Assembly: GCA_963575645.1 (NCBI GenBank)
Contig: OY754472.1
Span: 2,232,001-2,296,000 of the forward strand
Direction: 5' to 3'
Length of the DNA stretch: 64,000 nucleotides
Source of the DNA: Xanthostigma xanthostigma
Taxonomy: Eukaryota > Arthropoda > Insecta > Raphidioptera > Raphidiidae
The notes beneath the pieces are model-generated. The model ran no database searches, was not told the DNA's origin, and saw only the letters and a list, made by a program, of their open reading frames with translations. Shown here in pieces: positions 43,961 to 55,229 of the stretch (position 1 is its first letter; the number at the start of each line of letters is the position of its first letter). A program made the position numbers and the translations under genes.

Positions 43961-44690
43961 AAATTTTTCCAAATTTATGTGCGTATTTAATAATTATATT
44001 TCTTTATTTTATACTTTTATTTATTTATTTTTTTTATATTTTCTACACGTCCTAAAACCATACTCTTGCCAAGCTGGGCAGGATTATTCCAACTTTAAAA
44101 TTGTAAAATAAATGTATCACATATTTTTGGAATTAAATAAATAAAATAAATAATTTATTGAAGTAACACTTCTTCAGACGCGACTGAGAGTAGCTCAGAT
44201 CTTTTTTCGGGCGGAAGTATTCGAACGGCAGTAACGTGTTTACTTCTAACATCTTAAAGTAGGTATACAAGTACATTTAATACTTAATAGTCGGGGACCG
44301 ATTTTTTTTCGAGTGTGTGGTAGGCGGAAAATGGCCCTTATCCACCCACCTCCTTTAGTTACTAAATTTAATTATAGATGACAGAGCGAAATTTAAATAC
44401 TAAAGTTGATATCCCACGAGGGCTCATATTTTTTCGATTTTTTAATTAATGTCTCTACACGATTCGAAAAGTTGCCTACGCTACTGATGTTTGATGTAAT
44501 AGCAAGTTTAAAAATGTAATGATGGCCAGTAATTGCCCTCAACGAACTTTATTAGGTAGCTATTAGTATCCGGTTATACATTATGCAAACATGGACGAAA
44601 GAAAACCGCAATTGTTTCGGGCACAACAAACCATAATATCGCTATAAAAACGTCGGAGTCGACTATTAACCGCTTGTATAAATGATCGCG
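43961..44690. other. no gene seen
   Basis: AT-rich. A short stretch near 44070-44110 (GCCAAGCTGGGCAGGATTAT) recurs at 46.53 kb. Confidence 0.4.
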
Positions 44691-44953
44691 TACTAAGGCC
44701 GCTGTACACGAGGCTCGTTTTGCCGCTCGATTCCTTGCTAGATTTGATGGCTAGGTTTCAAGCATGCTGTGGAGCTAAAGAGCTAGTGACGATTTTACGT
44801 ATTGTATTTCCTTAAACCTGAGTTTTTGTACATTGTTAAGGGCACTACCCTGAACATAAAAAACGCAGTCTGCCAGCTGAGACCGGGAACAATGCGAGGG
44901 TGGATCCGGTAAAGACATCAAACTGGAAGTGCCACTTAATATAATATATTTTA

Positions 44954-45437
44954 CTAGTGTGACCTGTGCGAATTATTCGCACTAAATAACTATAATAATT
45001 ATCACTTTATTATTTTTTAAATATGATTGCAGGTATTCAATTCTTTTCTAATTTTGCACACTGCTTATAACGTTCTTCTTTTTGTTGTATTACAATATGA
45101 AGCTCAGATGACAGATCGAAGAAATATTTTACTAAAATTGTCATATAGAGGCGCAAGTAGCAAAAGCGTTGAGCTAAGCCGTCAGATGGCATCATGCAGT
45201 ATTGTGTCTGTTGTATTACAATATGAAGGTCAGATGACAGATCGAAGTGTTGACGTTGTTTCAAAATTAAAGCCGTCAGATGGCAGATGTTGTTCAGCAA
45301 TAATAATTTTTTTAGTTGTCGATGTCAGTAGAGCAAGCCATTATCTGTAAAATGATATATAATTTAGGTGGAGAAATTGTGAGGTTTTTTCTAAAAAGGG
45401 AGGCAAACATCTTAACCTTAGCGTATTAATATATATG
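44954..45437. mobile_element. repeat family M, copy 1
   Basis: TAGTGTGACCTGTGCGAATT, ATTCGCACTAAATAA and CAATATGAAGCTCAGATGAC, to GGGAGGCAAACATCTT and GCGTATTAATATATAT. A longer copy is at 51.36-51.96 kb. It contains a ~70-bp minisatellite (AAAGCCGTCAGATGGCAG), one unit shorter here. An open frame of ~100 codons is shared by both copies but is mostly repeat translation. Confidence 0.7.
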
Positions 45438-45440
45438 ATC

Positions 45441-45580
45441 ATGTTTGATATTTCCTGAGCGATAAGTTCAAGTGCCCTTGAGCACAAAAAGTCTGGCATT
45501 ACGTACCTGGGACAACCGTCGTCTGGCAAAAGGTTGAACATGTCAAAATTCGTAGCTCCCTCAAAGTATTTCATCAAGGC
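45441..45580 (-). pseudogene. unassigned coding-like block inside the family H element
   Basis: Minus strand reads MKYFEGATNFDMFNLLPDDG then CPRYVMPDFLCSRALELIAQ without a stop. Composition looks like real protein, unlike its AT-rich surroundings. A GT donor-like CCCAG|GTACGT occurs in the middle. It is absent from the other two family H copies, so it may be captured host or transposase DNA. I do not recognise the protein. Confidence 0.3.
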
Positions 45581-46085
45581 TGATTTTTACCAAACGTGAC
45601 AAGATACTGCTTCCTGATTGGTTCTTGCTCATACCTAGCAGCGAACTTAGCAAGGCAAATAGCCCCTGTGCTAATTTTAAAACCCTATCTTGTAAGCTAG
45701 CAGGCGAGCCCGCAGTGACGTCATTTCAAGCTTCGTATCTAGCTTAGGGGCCAGCAGAACTCCAAGCAGCAAGCGCGCCAGCCAGCACAAGTCCGAGCAG
45801 TGATTCTAGCGGCGAAACTAGCCTCGTGTGCAGCTGCCTTTAGGTATGTTAATGGTGTCCTTTTCAACCGGCCTACTCCCTAATGTATCGGTCATTCGGA
45901 TAATAAAACAGGGCACAAAATATGCGCGGCAGAGTGACTAATGATGTATTGTCACTTATAAACATGTTACTAATTATATGGATACACGTTACCAACATTC
46001 GAAAATTACAACCATCAAATGTACCGCATTACCAACGAGGATTAGTGCATTATAGAATGATAGAATCACCATGCGACCGTTCAAA

Positions 46086-46240
46086 ACTATAACAATTGCT
46101 AATATTGTAACGGCGCCACTGGAAGCGACAACAATGGGCACATTGTTGTAGGATCGCAACAATGCGCACATTGTTGTCGGAATCGCGTAGAGAACAATAC
46201 GTACATTGTTGCCGGACCGGGTAGACAACAATGGCGACAC
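46086..46240. repeat. cluster of ACAATG/CATTGT short inverted repeats
   Basis: ACAACAATGGGCACATTGTT, CAACAATGCGCACATTGTTG and AACAATACGTACATTGTTGC are three to four near-palindromes spaced ~35-50 bases apart, joined by GGATCG/GGACCGGG-like linkers. Confidence 0.8.
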
Positions 46241-46329
46241 TTCGAGTGCCGCAAATACATAGCCAAAATCTTTGGTACATCATAATTTCAGAATTAATAA
46301 AAAAGTAAAGTTTCGATGTAGGAGGTAAT

Positions 46330-46640
46330 TTCAGAAACAATGACTAATTCGATTTTAGACTAACAGACGCACAGACTTTTTTCAAAAATATGTTTTTTGG
46401 ATTCGGGTCACTTGAAACTGAAAAATATTGCACAATTTTGAAAAGTTAATTTTTGCCTAAATTAAATAGTAGCATTCCCCACTTACGGTGTTGGAATGGT
46501 AAAATATTAAACATTACTCCTGCCCTAGCACTGGCTTCAGCCAAGTTGGGCAGGATTATTCCAACTCCAAAATTTGTAAAAAAAAAATGTATCATAACTA
46601 TTTGGGAATTAAATAAATTTTATGATAATAAACCAATTAA
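46330..46640. mobile_element. family J repeat, fragment
   Basis: CAAAAATATGTTTTTTGGAT and GAAAAGTTAATTTTTGCCTA, then CCCACTTACGGTGTTGGAATG, match the 16.2-kb and 47.2-kb copies. Confidence 0.6.
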
Positions 46641-47215
46641 GTATAGGCCCTTGACACCTGAGAGCTCAGAGCTTAAGCCCTTTTAGTCCCTATGTAGATC
46701 CTTATATTTAGGTAGTCACTTTGCTTAGCAGAATCAAAAACAAACAAGAGTGCTTATTTTGCTAAACAGCAATTGGTAACCACCGAGGTTATTTGCACAA
46801 TTAATACAGAATTTTTAAGGTGAGAGATTTACATAGTTAAATATAAATGACATTTTTGTATTTGTCATTTTAAAAATACGAACGATCCGCCAGCTGACGT
46901 CATTCCCGCGCTTACGCTGATTGGTCAGATTGAACGAGGCAACCTCTGTAATCTACTGACCATGAGAACTATAGACGACTCCTGAACAATTATTTTGCAA
47001 GAGTGACATATTTTCACGATAACATCGTGACGTGGGTAGCTGGCGGCGCAGTGCGTCATCACACGACAATTTCCATTAAAATATAATCCGCGTGAGTTGT
47101 GTGAGTTTTGACTGATTCTGTTTGTCATGAAAAGCAAATTGGTTAAATTATAACTTAACGTAGTATGTATATAAATCATTTTTTTTTTCAGTTTTTCTTG
47201 TAGCATTCCAACCAA
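46641..47215. other. no gene seen
   Basis: Open frame 46925-47218 (minus) has no recognised domain. Bases 46640-46700 share TAGGCCCTTGACACC-like sequence, inverted, with 53.28-53.34 kb. Confidence 0.4.
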
Positions 47216-47221
47216 CAAGTG

Positions 47222-47760
47222 GGGAATGGTATTAGTTTAGGTCAAAAATCACTTTTTAAAATCTTGAATCCCCCGCATCCAAAAAACATTTTTGAAAAAG
47301 CTCTGTGCAGTGTGCGTCTGGTTGTCTCCGAACACGATACAGGTCAAACGGATGAACGGATTGAAACTAAATTTAGGGAGGATGTTTAATATGGTAATAG
47401 GAAGAGCCCTATTGTTTTTGGGGAAAATCGGCGCATGCGCGTAAGAGATGCATGCTATAACGTTGTTTTTTATATAATAACTGTATACTTTTTATAACGG
47501 TTTATTATTCTATTTATTTTTTTAAAAAAGTGTTAATTTTTTTTGTAAGTTTTGTAGTTTCGGAAATATTTCGAAAATAAAAAAAATCAGCTGTTCTTTT
47601 GTTTTGTAGATCTGTCAGAAATAAACTAGTTGATTTTTACATGACGTGGAACATATTATTTAGTTATAACCATGGCAATATTCCCAGTAGTTTCCGATAG
47701 TAATTTTAGAATTGAATAAAATATTATTTAAACTTTTTTTGTATATCTAATAGGATACAA
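47222..47760 (+). mobile_element. family J repeat, copy
   Basis: GGGAATGGTATTAGTTTAGG, CACGATACAGGTCAAACGGA, AATCGGCGCATGCGC, TTACATGACGTGGAACATAT. Follows the 34.9-kb copy over more than 500 bp. Confidence 0.7.
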
Positions 47761-48099
47761 TAATTAATTATTCACTTAAAATTGACGTTAAAAAGTTTCT
47801 AGTTTGACTTCTCATAATTTTCACGTAATTTTCTAGCTATTAGCTGACCGCCTAGGAATGTTGTGTGAACTGTGCATGCATCTGAGTCGTAAAATTTTAT
47901 CGTTAAAATTGCCGGTCGACATTTTCATTATGAAACACGCATACTTAAACTTAACCGTTCTATTTAGTGTTGATCGTAAGCATTAGTATATTAAAGTTAC
48001 CCCCAGTTTATAAAATTTAGTACCTACAGTAGAACGGCATCTCGTATTCATGGACGTACGCAGGGGGGGGGGGAATGAAAATTAATTTACTGTAATTTG

Positions 48100-48245
48100 G
48101 GATCCGCGCCTTAAAAGGAAAAAAAGGAACCCTTATAGGATCACTTTGTTGATGGCCTACCCAACAAAAAACAATTTTCAATTCGAACCAGTAGTTCCTG
48201 AGATTAGCTCGTTCAACCAAACAAACAAACTCTTCTGCTTTATAT
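48100..48245 (+). mobile_element. family S repeat, left part (interrupted by a solo LTR)
   Basis: AGGATCACTTTGTTGATGG, TTCGAACCAGTAGTTCCTGA, AACTCTTCTGCTTTATAT. It resumes after the LTR at 48868 with ATATGTTAGTATATAG, restoring the family S end. Confidence 0.75.
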
Positions 48246-48867
48246 TGTAACAAAACTGCTGTAGTCCGTGGCGGAAATTATTTATTTACAATATTAAATG
48301 TTTAACAAACAGTAAAACACACAAACGAAAGCGTATAACTTTAACAGAAACAAAACTAGTAGTTCTAAATTATACAATGTAAGACTAAGTAACAGAGAAT
48401 AAAGAGTCACTACATTATGTACAAAGAAATATTTACAACACAAAGTTTATCAGCACACTTGTCTATTAACTATAAGTCATTTATTTAAAACCACTCACTA
48501 GAGTTATAATTTATTTCCACAGTATAATTTATGTCGTAATAATAATGTCGTAATGCCAGAGCACTGTATCACAAACAGCTCGAATACTGACTGACTGACT
48601 TGCTCACTCTGCTCCCTTATATAGTTTTCGGTCCATGCTTCTAGAATGTTCTCCACACATCGAGATCCCTTTCTTTACATCTATATTGTTCTCTCCAAGC
48701 GATTCTAAGAAATCGGGTGTAACTCCGCTACCTGCTTTACGCACCGACTTCCTTTCCTTTACATGTATGTGTGTCTCCAAGGTCGGGTGTTGTTACCTGT
48801 TTCCATTGTTGTTGTTCTATAGTAGTTTCTACCGAATTCCATAGGCGTCCCATAAGGGCACGCAACA
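48246..48867 (-). mobile_element. solo LTR (Gypsy-like), 622 bp
   Basis: Minus strand begins TGTTGCGTGCCCTTATGGG and ends GCAGTTTTGTTACA (TG...CA). A 4-bp TSD ATAT lies on both sides (48242-48245, 48868-48871). Internal AACTATATAAGGG is a TATA box upstream of a likely transcription start at CAGTCAGTCAG; AATAAA motifs follow. No internal region, so recombination between two LTRs probably removed it. It sits inside a family S repeat. Confidence 0.88.
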
Positions 48868-48889
48868 ATATGTTAGTATATAGATTTAA

Positions 48890-49285
48890 AAAGTATTAAA
48901 TTAAATTGCCGAGAGCAACGGGTACAGTATTTTATTAAAATAATAAGCCATTTGTTTTCAAGAGACGCTGCATTTTCTCAGAGAGTCATGTTACTTATGC
49001 AAACACTAATCCAACAAAGTGAAATAAACTGTTTAGAAATTCATGTTGCTTTGGTGCCCGTTATTCGTTTTATAAACTGGGTTTAAGCAAACCTGAGCAC
49101 AAGTTATCTCCATGGATTATGCAGACACAACTGACAGATTTATATATTCTTAGCTGCGACCTGAGCGGAGTGCGGACGTTGTTTGCCGAAAACAAGTCCG
49201 AAGTACATGTACAAACAGTGGGTTTAACGATGGCCAACTAACCGAGATTACGCTAAATGTTGACTTAAACAACAAAGTTTAATCT
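48890..49285. other. no gene seen
   Basis: Unique-looking spacer. Confidence 0.35.
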
Positions 49286-49289
49286 CATA

Positions 49290-49998
49290 ACTTTTTCTTC
49301 ATACCTCGATCTAAAGTACATACTTTCGGCATCAATTGTAGATAGATAGATAAATCGATTTATTTCGAGAATAGCATAGATAGATAGATAGATAGACAAT
49401 TTATTTGTGAAGCTATATATACAATATAGATACAAAACGTCATATTCAATGAATAAAATATAAAGTGCTAAAATAACTATAAACAATTAAAACTCACTAA
49501 AAATATATCCTTGCAATTTATACACCGGTTTTTTAACAAGCATGTTTTTTAATTCTTTTTTAAATAGTTTTATTTCTGTTATATTTTTAAGTCTTTCCGG
49601 CAAAAGCTGCGAAATATGTCAATATACATTACATAAATAATAATTAAAATACAGATAAAATTAGAACTCGTCAATACAATAAAGACATTTTTCTATTAAA
49701 TATTTTTTCAATTGTAAGGCAGAAACATTTACGCATTGGTGCGATTACACGCACTGATGCGGGAAGTACGTACGTTTTGGCGGCAGGGCAGTAAAAATCA
49801 CCTATCGATTGCTTAGATGTCGTTTCCATAGCAACCCTATTACATTTTTAGCTACTAATTGCGAACAGCTGTCATTCGTGTTATTACGTATAACCTCAAA
49901 GCTGCTTGCTTGGAATTTATTTGTGTTTCACAAGTAATTATTTAATTTAATAAGCGTACTTACGACCGAAGTATGAAGAAAAATACTATACATCACAC
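49290..49998. mobile_element. family E element, copy 2, split by a LINE tail
   Basis: TTTTTCTTCATACCTCGATC at left; GGTTGC-type inverted match TTTCCATAGCAACCCTATTA and GCGAACAGCTGTCATTC to GTATGAAGAAAAATACTATA at right. Inverted relative to 716-1076. Interrupted at 49341-49707. Confidence 0.8.
49341..49707 (-). mobile_element. LINE 3'-tail insertion with two successive ORF ends
   Basis: 9-bp TSD TCAATTGTA (49332-49340, 49708-49716). Minus strand: KKYLIEKCLYCIDEF then stop, ~45 bases of UTR-like sequence, then QLLPERLKNITEIKLFKK and ELKNMLVKKPVYKLQGYI, another LINE ORF end, UTR and a (TCTA)n tail. Both are C-terminal ends of CR1/Jockey-type reverse transcriptase proteins. Confidence 0.75.
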
Positions 49999-50002
49999 AT
50001 GG

Positions 50003-50312
50003 AGGGATAGGGACATGAGTACGCACATTCATCTTAGTTTACCGAGATGAATGTTGTTCCTTTCATGATGATCGGAGTTACCGTTCAAAAGATTTTGTCG
50101 GACGGACAAATTTTGAGTTACATTTTGCAACATTTTTCATTGATGCTCCGCTCCTATTGGCCGCAGCGTGATATTATATAGCCTATAGCCTTCCTCGATA
50201 AATGGGCTATCCAAACAAAAAAAAATTCTATTCGAACCAGTAGTTCCTGAGATTAGCGCGTTCAAACAAACAAACAAACAAACTCTTCAGCTTAATATAT
50301 TGGTATAGATAT
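50003..50312 (+). mobile_element. family S repeat, copy
   Basis: GGACATGAGTACGCACATTC to AACTCTTCAGCTTAATATAT; directly follows a family E end, which suggests one element landed beside or in the other. Confidence 0.75.
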
Positions 50313-50714
50313 ATTATCGCGTTAAAATAAAAGCGCCTCAACTTAACGACGGACCTGTTTATAATGACCGTTACATAACCTATAATAATATGAGCTATCA
50401 ATACATATAAAACGTATTATATAACAAAAATATATTTTTAGATTTTGTTTTATCATAATATGTTTTATACAAGCGAGGCAATAAAATTAAGTAAAACGTT
50501 TTTATACAGTATGTGCCCGTAAACAGCAAACAGTTGAGCTGATACAACTTGGCAAAAAAAAGCATTTTCAAAATGGCTGATCAATTTTCTCCATCCGCTC
50601 TCATATTCGGCATATTCAGTGAACTTAAACGTGCATATAAACGTTCTTGATTTTCTGTAATTGGGCTATGCCTGTATGAAAATTACTAAATAAATAAATA
50701 AATAAATAAATTTT
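50313..50714. other. no gene seen
   Basis: Begins with a fragment of the CGTTAAAATAAAAGCGC repeat (see 40.1 kb), then AT-rich spacer and an (AAAT)n tract at 50690-50710. Confidence 0.4.
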
Positions 50715-51045
50715 TGACAATAAATCGAACTAAAAAGTGGAAAATAAATATAGTTTTAAAAAAAACTAAAAAACACGCTTTATATCGAACTAAAAAGTAA
50801 AAAATATTTTTTTTAAAATAAGCTTAAAACAATAATGAATAAAAAATACTAGTATTATTGTGAAAAAAGCGTGGGGCGCTCGATATACGAAAATGTGGAA
50901 CAAAGCGCCCCAAGCTTTTTTCACAATAATACTAGTATTTTTTATTCATTTTTGTTTTAAGCTTATTTTAAAAAAAATATTTTTTACTTTTTAGTTCGAT
51001 AGATATAAAGCGTGTTTTTTAGTTTTTTTTAAACTATATTTATTT
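50715..51045. repeat. long foldback, family N, copy 2
   Basis: Arms as in 35.87-36.26 kb: TATATCGAACTAAAAAGT, AGCTTAAAACAATAATGAAT, GCGTGGGGCGCTCGAT. Centre AATGTGGAACAAAGCGCCCC. Confidence 0.85.
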
Positions 51046-51355
51046 TTAAGGTATAGCCTAGCCCTAGCGCCTATGCATATGAGCGGCGTGTGCCATAACA
51101 TATACTTGGTCTCGCTATTCCCAGAGGTGTCGTCTACGTCCGTCTCTGTCTAACAGAGATTAAAGTCCCTAACGTGTTCCATTATTACGTCACATCTCTT
51201 GTCTCTCTCGCACTGCGCTTTTATGCAGTGATGTCATGTTTAAAGCCTTGTATAGATCACGCTATTTTAAATGTGTTATTTACGTGTCGAAAAAGGTACG
51301 CTTGGAGAACAGCTCCGCCGATCGTATCGTGGTCAAAATGTTTTGAGACAAATTA
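51046..51355. other. no gene seen
   Basis: No recognised feature. Confidence 0.35.
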
Positions 51356-51357
51356 GA

Positions 51358-51955
51358 TCAAACTAGTGTGACCTGTGCGAATTATTCGCACTAAATAAGT
51401 ATAATAATTATCACTTTACAAAATTATTTTTTAAATATGATTGCAGGTATTCAATTCGTTTCTAATTTTGCACACTGCTTATAACGTTCTTCTTTTTGTT
51501 GTATTACAATATGAAGCTCAGATGACAGATCGAAGAAATATTTTACTAAAATTGTCATATAGAGGCGCAAGTAGCAAAAGCGTTGAGCTAAGCCGTCAGA
51601 TGGCATCATGCAGCATTGCTGTGACGTTGTTCAGCGTTGCTCGCTGTTTCAAAATTAAAGCCGTCAGATGGCAGTATGCAGTATTGTGTCTGTTGTATTA
51701 CAATATGAAGGTCAGATGACAGATCGAAGTGTTGACGTTGTTTCAAAATTAAAGCCGTCAGATGGCAGACGTTGTTCAGCGTTGCTGTATTTTAATTAAT
51801 TTACAAAAACAAAAGCAATAATAAATTTTTTAGTTGTCGATGTCAGTAGAGCAGGCAATTATCTGTAAAATGATATATAATTTATGTGGAGAAATTGTGA
51901 GGTTTTTTCTAAAAAGGGAGGCAAACATCTTTAACCTTAAGCGTATTAATATATA
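51358..51955. mobile_element. repeat family M, copy 2 (longer)
   Basis: Matches 44954-45437 except for extra minisatellite unit(s): AAAGCCGTCAGATGGCAG appears in two places with GTTGTTCAGCGTTGCT between, and a further TTTACAAAAACAAAAGC stretch near 51800. Confidence 0.72.
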
Positions 51956-52960
51956 TAATTCTGCGTAATAAACCAAAGCCGTTTCGAAAATATTTTGAAA
52001 ATAAAAAAAAAATCAGCCGTTCTTGTGTTTGGTAGATCTGTCAGAAAGAAATTAGCTAAGCACGCTTTGATTAATTTTTTACACGACGTGGAACATATTG
52101 TGTAGGTAATCATGCTAACGAATAGCAAATATCATATTTAAAACTAGCCATTACCCGCGTCACGATGTCAGAAATTTTATTTTCTTTAACATACTATGTC
52201 AATATTTTTGGAGTTGGCCCAATTGCCTGGAATTTTTAACTACTATTATAGCATAACTATCAAAATATTGTATAGTCATTAAAACTACACACGACTACAA
52301 AAATTCACAATAATCGAACATTTGCAAGAAGATAAAAGTCAAGTGGTAAGATTTTTTTACATACAACGTACAAGTTGAGCTATATGCGTGCTAAAAAATC
52401 AATAATCTCAAGTTCAAATCCATGTAAACGCAGCTTTACATTCTCTATCCTGCACTAAAATACGTCACTTATAGTTGCGTCTTCTTCTAGAGATACAATG
52501 ACGTCATATTCCCTGTCCTTTTTCAACATCCAATATTCGGTTAGAATACATTATGTACCGGCGAATGAAGAGGATATATTTACTCGAGTGACGTCATACA
52601 GTGCATCACTGTCTGGTCAACGCAAATTGATATAGCTGTCCTCTTTAGGCACACTGAATTACCCGCAGCCAATCCAACTATATTGCTTTTTTATTTTATA
52701 ACCGCAGACTACAATATTTACACATATGGAAAAATTCCTATTTTCTGTTTCATCCGTCGAACGAAATAAATTCAGAACTAAAATTTGTTCACTTATGAAA
52801 ACTTACATAATAGTATGGTAGTTTAGTATTTTATGGTGAGCTGGACGCAATTGTGGGATGGGTTTAGCCCACTCCAGCCCCCCTTTTCGATTTTAATTAT
52901 TTACTTCAGGGCCTGTATAACTTTTTTATTTACCTTTGTGTTACCATACTACCTTCATAT
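51956..52960. other. no gene seen
   Basis: First ~180 bases match the tail of family J (TTACACGACGTGGAACATAT). The rest is unrecognised AT-rich DNA. Confidence 0.4.
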
Positions 52961-53275
52961 TTAGACTAGATAATTAAGTTAGAGCTTTGAAATTTTGCAC
53001 ACATGTCTAAGTCCAATGACAATGCATAAATCCAATATGGCGGACACCTCAAGATGGCGGATTACCTTTTTCTTCGCAATCCTCTTGACATGGGTATCAA
53101 ATAAAAGAGTTTGACGAGTAGAATACGATAGTCAGTGTGACGTCATTGTAAATACAATATGGCGGACGCCCCAAGATGGCGGATTACCTTTTTCTTCGCA
53201 ATCCTCTTGACATGGGTATCAAATGAAAGAGTTTGACGAGTGGACTACGACAAGCTATGTGACGTTATTGAAAAC
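52960..53275 (+). repeat. two-unit tandem repeat (AATATGGCGGAC), ~125-bp period
   Basis: Each unit has CAATATGGCGGAC, CAAGATGGCGGATTACCTTT, CTCTTGACATGGGTATCAAA and GAGTTTGACGAGT. A diverged two-unit version is at 62.5-62.7 kb (CAATATGGCAGACTTCTAAA). Confidence 0.88.
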
Positions 53276-53339
53276 AGGGGCTGATCTATATGTAGAGATT
53301 AATAGGGCTTAAGCCCTGGGCTCTCATGTGTTAAGGGCC

Positions 53340-54260
53340 CTCAAAAATTGATTTATTATAATAAATTTTCATTAGTAGGCATTTTGAAAAAAACTATACA
53401 AAGAACAAAATAAAATTTTAGTAATAGACAAGCTTGTATTTGAAATACACTAAAGAAAAAACTATTTTTATATAAATATAAAAGCTTGAGCTGTGACTAA
53501 TAAACGATCATAGAATTTTTAAAATTATGAACCTGAATTTTCAAACAAAAATATGTTTTTCATTTTTAGTACATTTCAATAAAAAGTCGAAAAGTTTTTT
53601 TTACTAATATTTTATTTGATGATGGGACCGGAAGTGTACTAAATACCGTTACATAAAGGCGATGTATTTGTATACCTACCGCAGTAGGATTTCGCTATAA
53701 TTTGGTCGCTTGGCCTCATAGCTTAGCTCGCTTATTGAAATTTTAAAGCTAAGTTTGTTATTACGTCGCCGTTACAGAAGATGCTCCAAGTTAATTTCCT
53801 TCATCACACTGCTATTTGCCGCTTAAGCCGCGATGTTATTACAAAGACTTATACGAGATCCTCAAAATACCGCTACGTTTTCTTAAAATTAATTATAAAT
53901 TTATTCGTGTCTAATTTTATTTTTAATCTCAAATATATAAAATAAAAGTTATACATAAACTTTTAATACTCAAAATACTTTAAAAATTTAACCTCATTCA
54001 AAGAAGATTATTAAAAGCGTAAATGGGTGCGATAACTCGATGTGCCCAAATTTTGACTTTTTTTAAAGTCATAGAAAACGCTAAATTTTTACGTTCCAAA
54101 AAAAAAACAAACTTTGCTGATTATTCACAAACCTCAAAAATACGTACAAACTTTTCGTTTCTTACTGTCATTTTTTGAATCTAACCAATCAAAAATCACA
54201 TATATACATGTCATAACAACTGGTGTAGAATTACTGTATTATACTATCTCACTTTGTATA
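53340..54260. other. no gene seen
   Basis: AT-rich, no recognised feature. Confidence 0.4.
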
Positions 54261-54261
54261 C

Positions 54262-54492
54262 ACGACCCCGTCATTGTTTTTTAAAAAGAGCTTCCTCCAA
54301 ACGCCCTCCCCTTTTCACTGCGCAAATAAAACATCACATCGACACGACCCCGTAATTGTTTTTTAAAGAACTCCCCCAGACGTCCTCCCCATTTTCACTG
54401 CGCAAAAAAAAAATGCCAACGCATCGACACGAACCCGTAATTGTTGTTTAAAGAACTCCCCCCAGACGCCTCCCCTTTTCACTGCGCAAAAC
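54262..54492 (+). repeat. three-unit tandem repeat, ~80-bp period
   Basis: CACGACCCCGT(C/A)ATTGTT, CTCCCC(C)AGACG and TTTTCACTGCGCAAA recur three times with slowly diverging spacers. Confidence 0.88.
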
Positions 54493-55229
54493 AAAGCAAT
54501 TTTTGAAATAGCGCTATTTATACATGTAAATGTACAAAAAATAAAGTCTATTACTATTATTATATTAGATCTGGCAACACTGTCCTTAATTAAACCAACT
54601 TATAAATAGCTTGCCATATGAACAACTAGAACATCTACCCTATATAAAGTTAATCAACGCATAAATAGATCCTTTAAAAATTTAAAAACGTTCATAAATC
54701 TGTCAACAAATTAAATATGTATAAAGTCTCGTCTGAAGCGCCGTCTTTTTAATAACGCTTCATTTCACAATTTCCGAAATCATGAAACGCGGGTAATTTT
54801 ATATAAGCAGAATTTTTCTTTTTGTGAATTCACACTTTCTCTAAAGTCAAGCACGTCTTTCAAGTATTCAAAAGCATTTTCAAAGTTTTACAAACACTTT
54901 GAATAAAAACAGACGTGTCTAAAAATCAAGCAGCTGCAGCGGATTTTCTTAACATGACTGTTACAAGGTAATTAATATTTCAACATACTACAAAGCATTT
55001 CTGAGTTCAATATAGAAAAAAATTGAAATGTTGCGCCTTCTGTTTTTGACTTAACGAAAAATCTACGTAATAAAACTGACTGACAGACAGACAGCTTAGA
55101 AGTCTAGAAGCATGAATTTTTTTTATGTAACGTAGGTGAGCACTAAGAAAAGATTTTTGAAAACTCATTCTCTTAGAGGATTAAATATATAACCTTGAAA
55201 ATTAAAAAAATGTCAAATTGCTAATTTTA
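54493..55229. other. no gene seen
   Basis: Around 55075-55190 a fragment (ACTGACAGACAGACAGC, GTAGGTGAGCACTAAGAAA) resembles the repeat at 63.8-64.0 kb. Confidence 0.4.

Larger units (their letters stand above)
44696..45839. mobile_element. Harbinger-type element, family H, copy 3, with nested insertion
   Basis: Ends AGGCCGCTGTACACGAGGCT and AGCCTCGTGTGCAGCTGCCT, flanks CTA / TTA (imperfect TWA TSD). Interrupted at 44954-45437 by family M. Between the insertion and the right end is an open minus-strand block described separately. Confidence 0.78.

Noticed and set aside
45027..45350. 107-codon frame shared by both family M copies
   Set aside because: Open in two copies, but sequence is a minisatellite translation with no recognised domain; the reverse strand is open as well.
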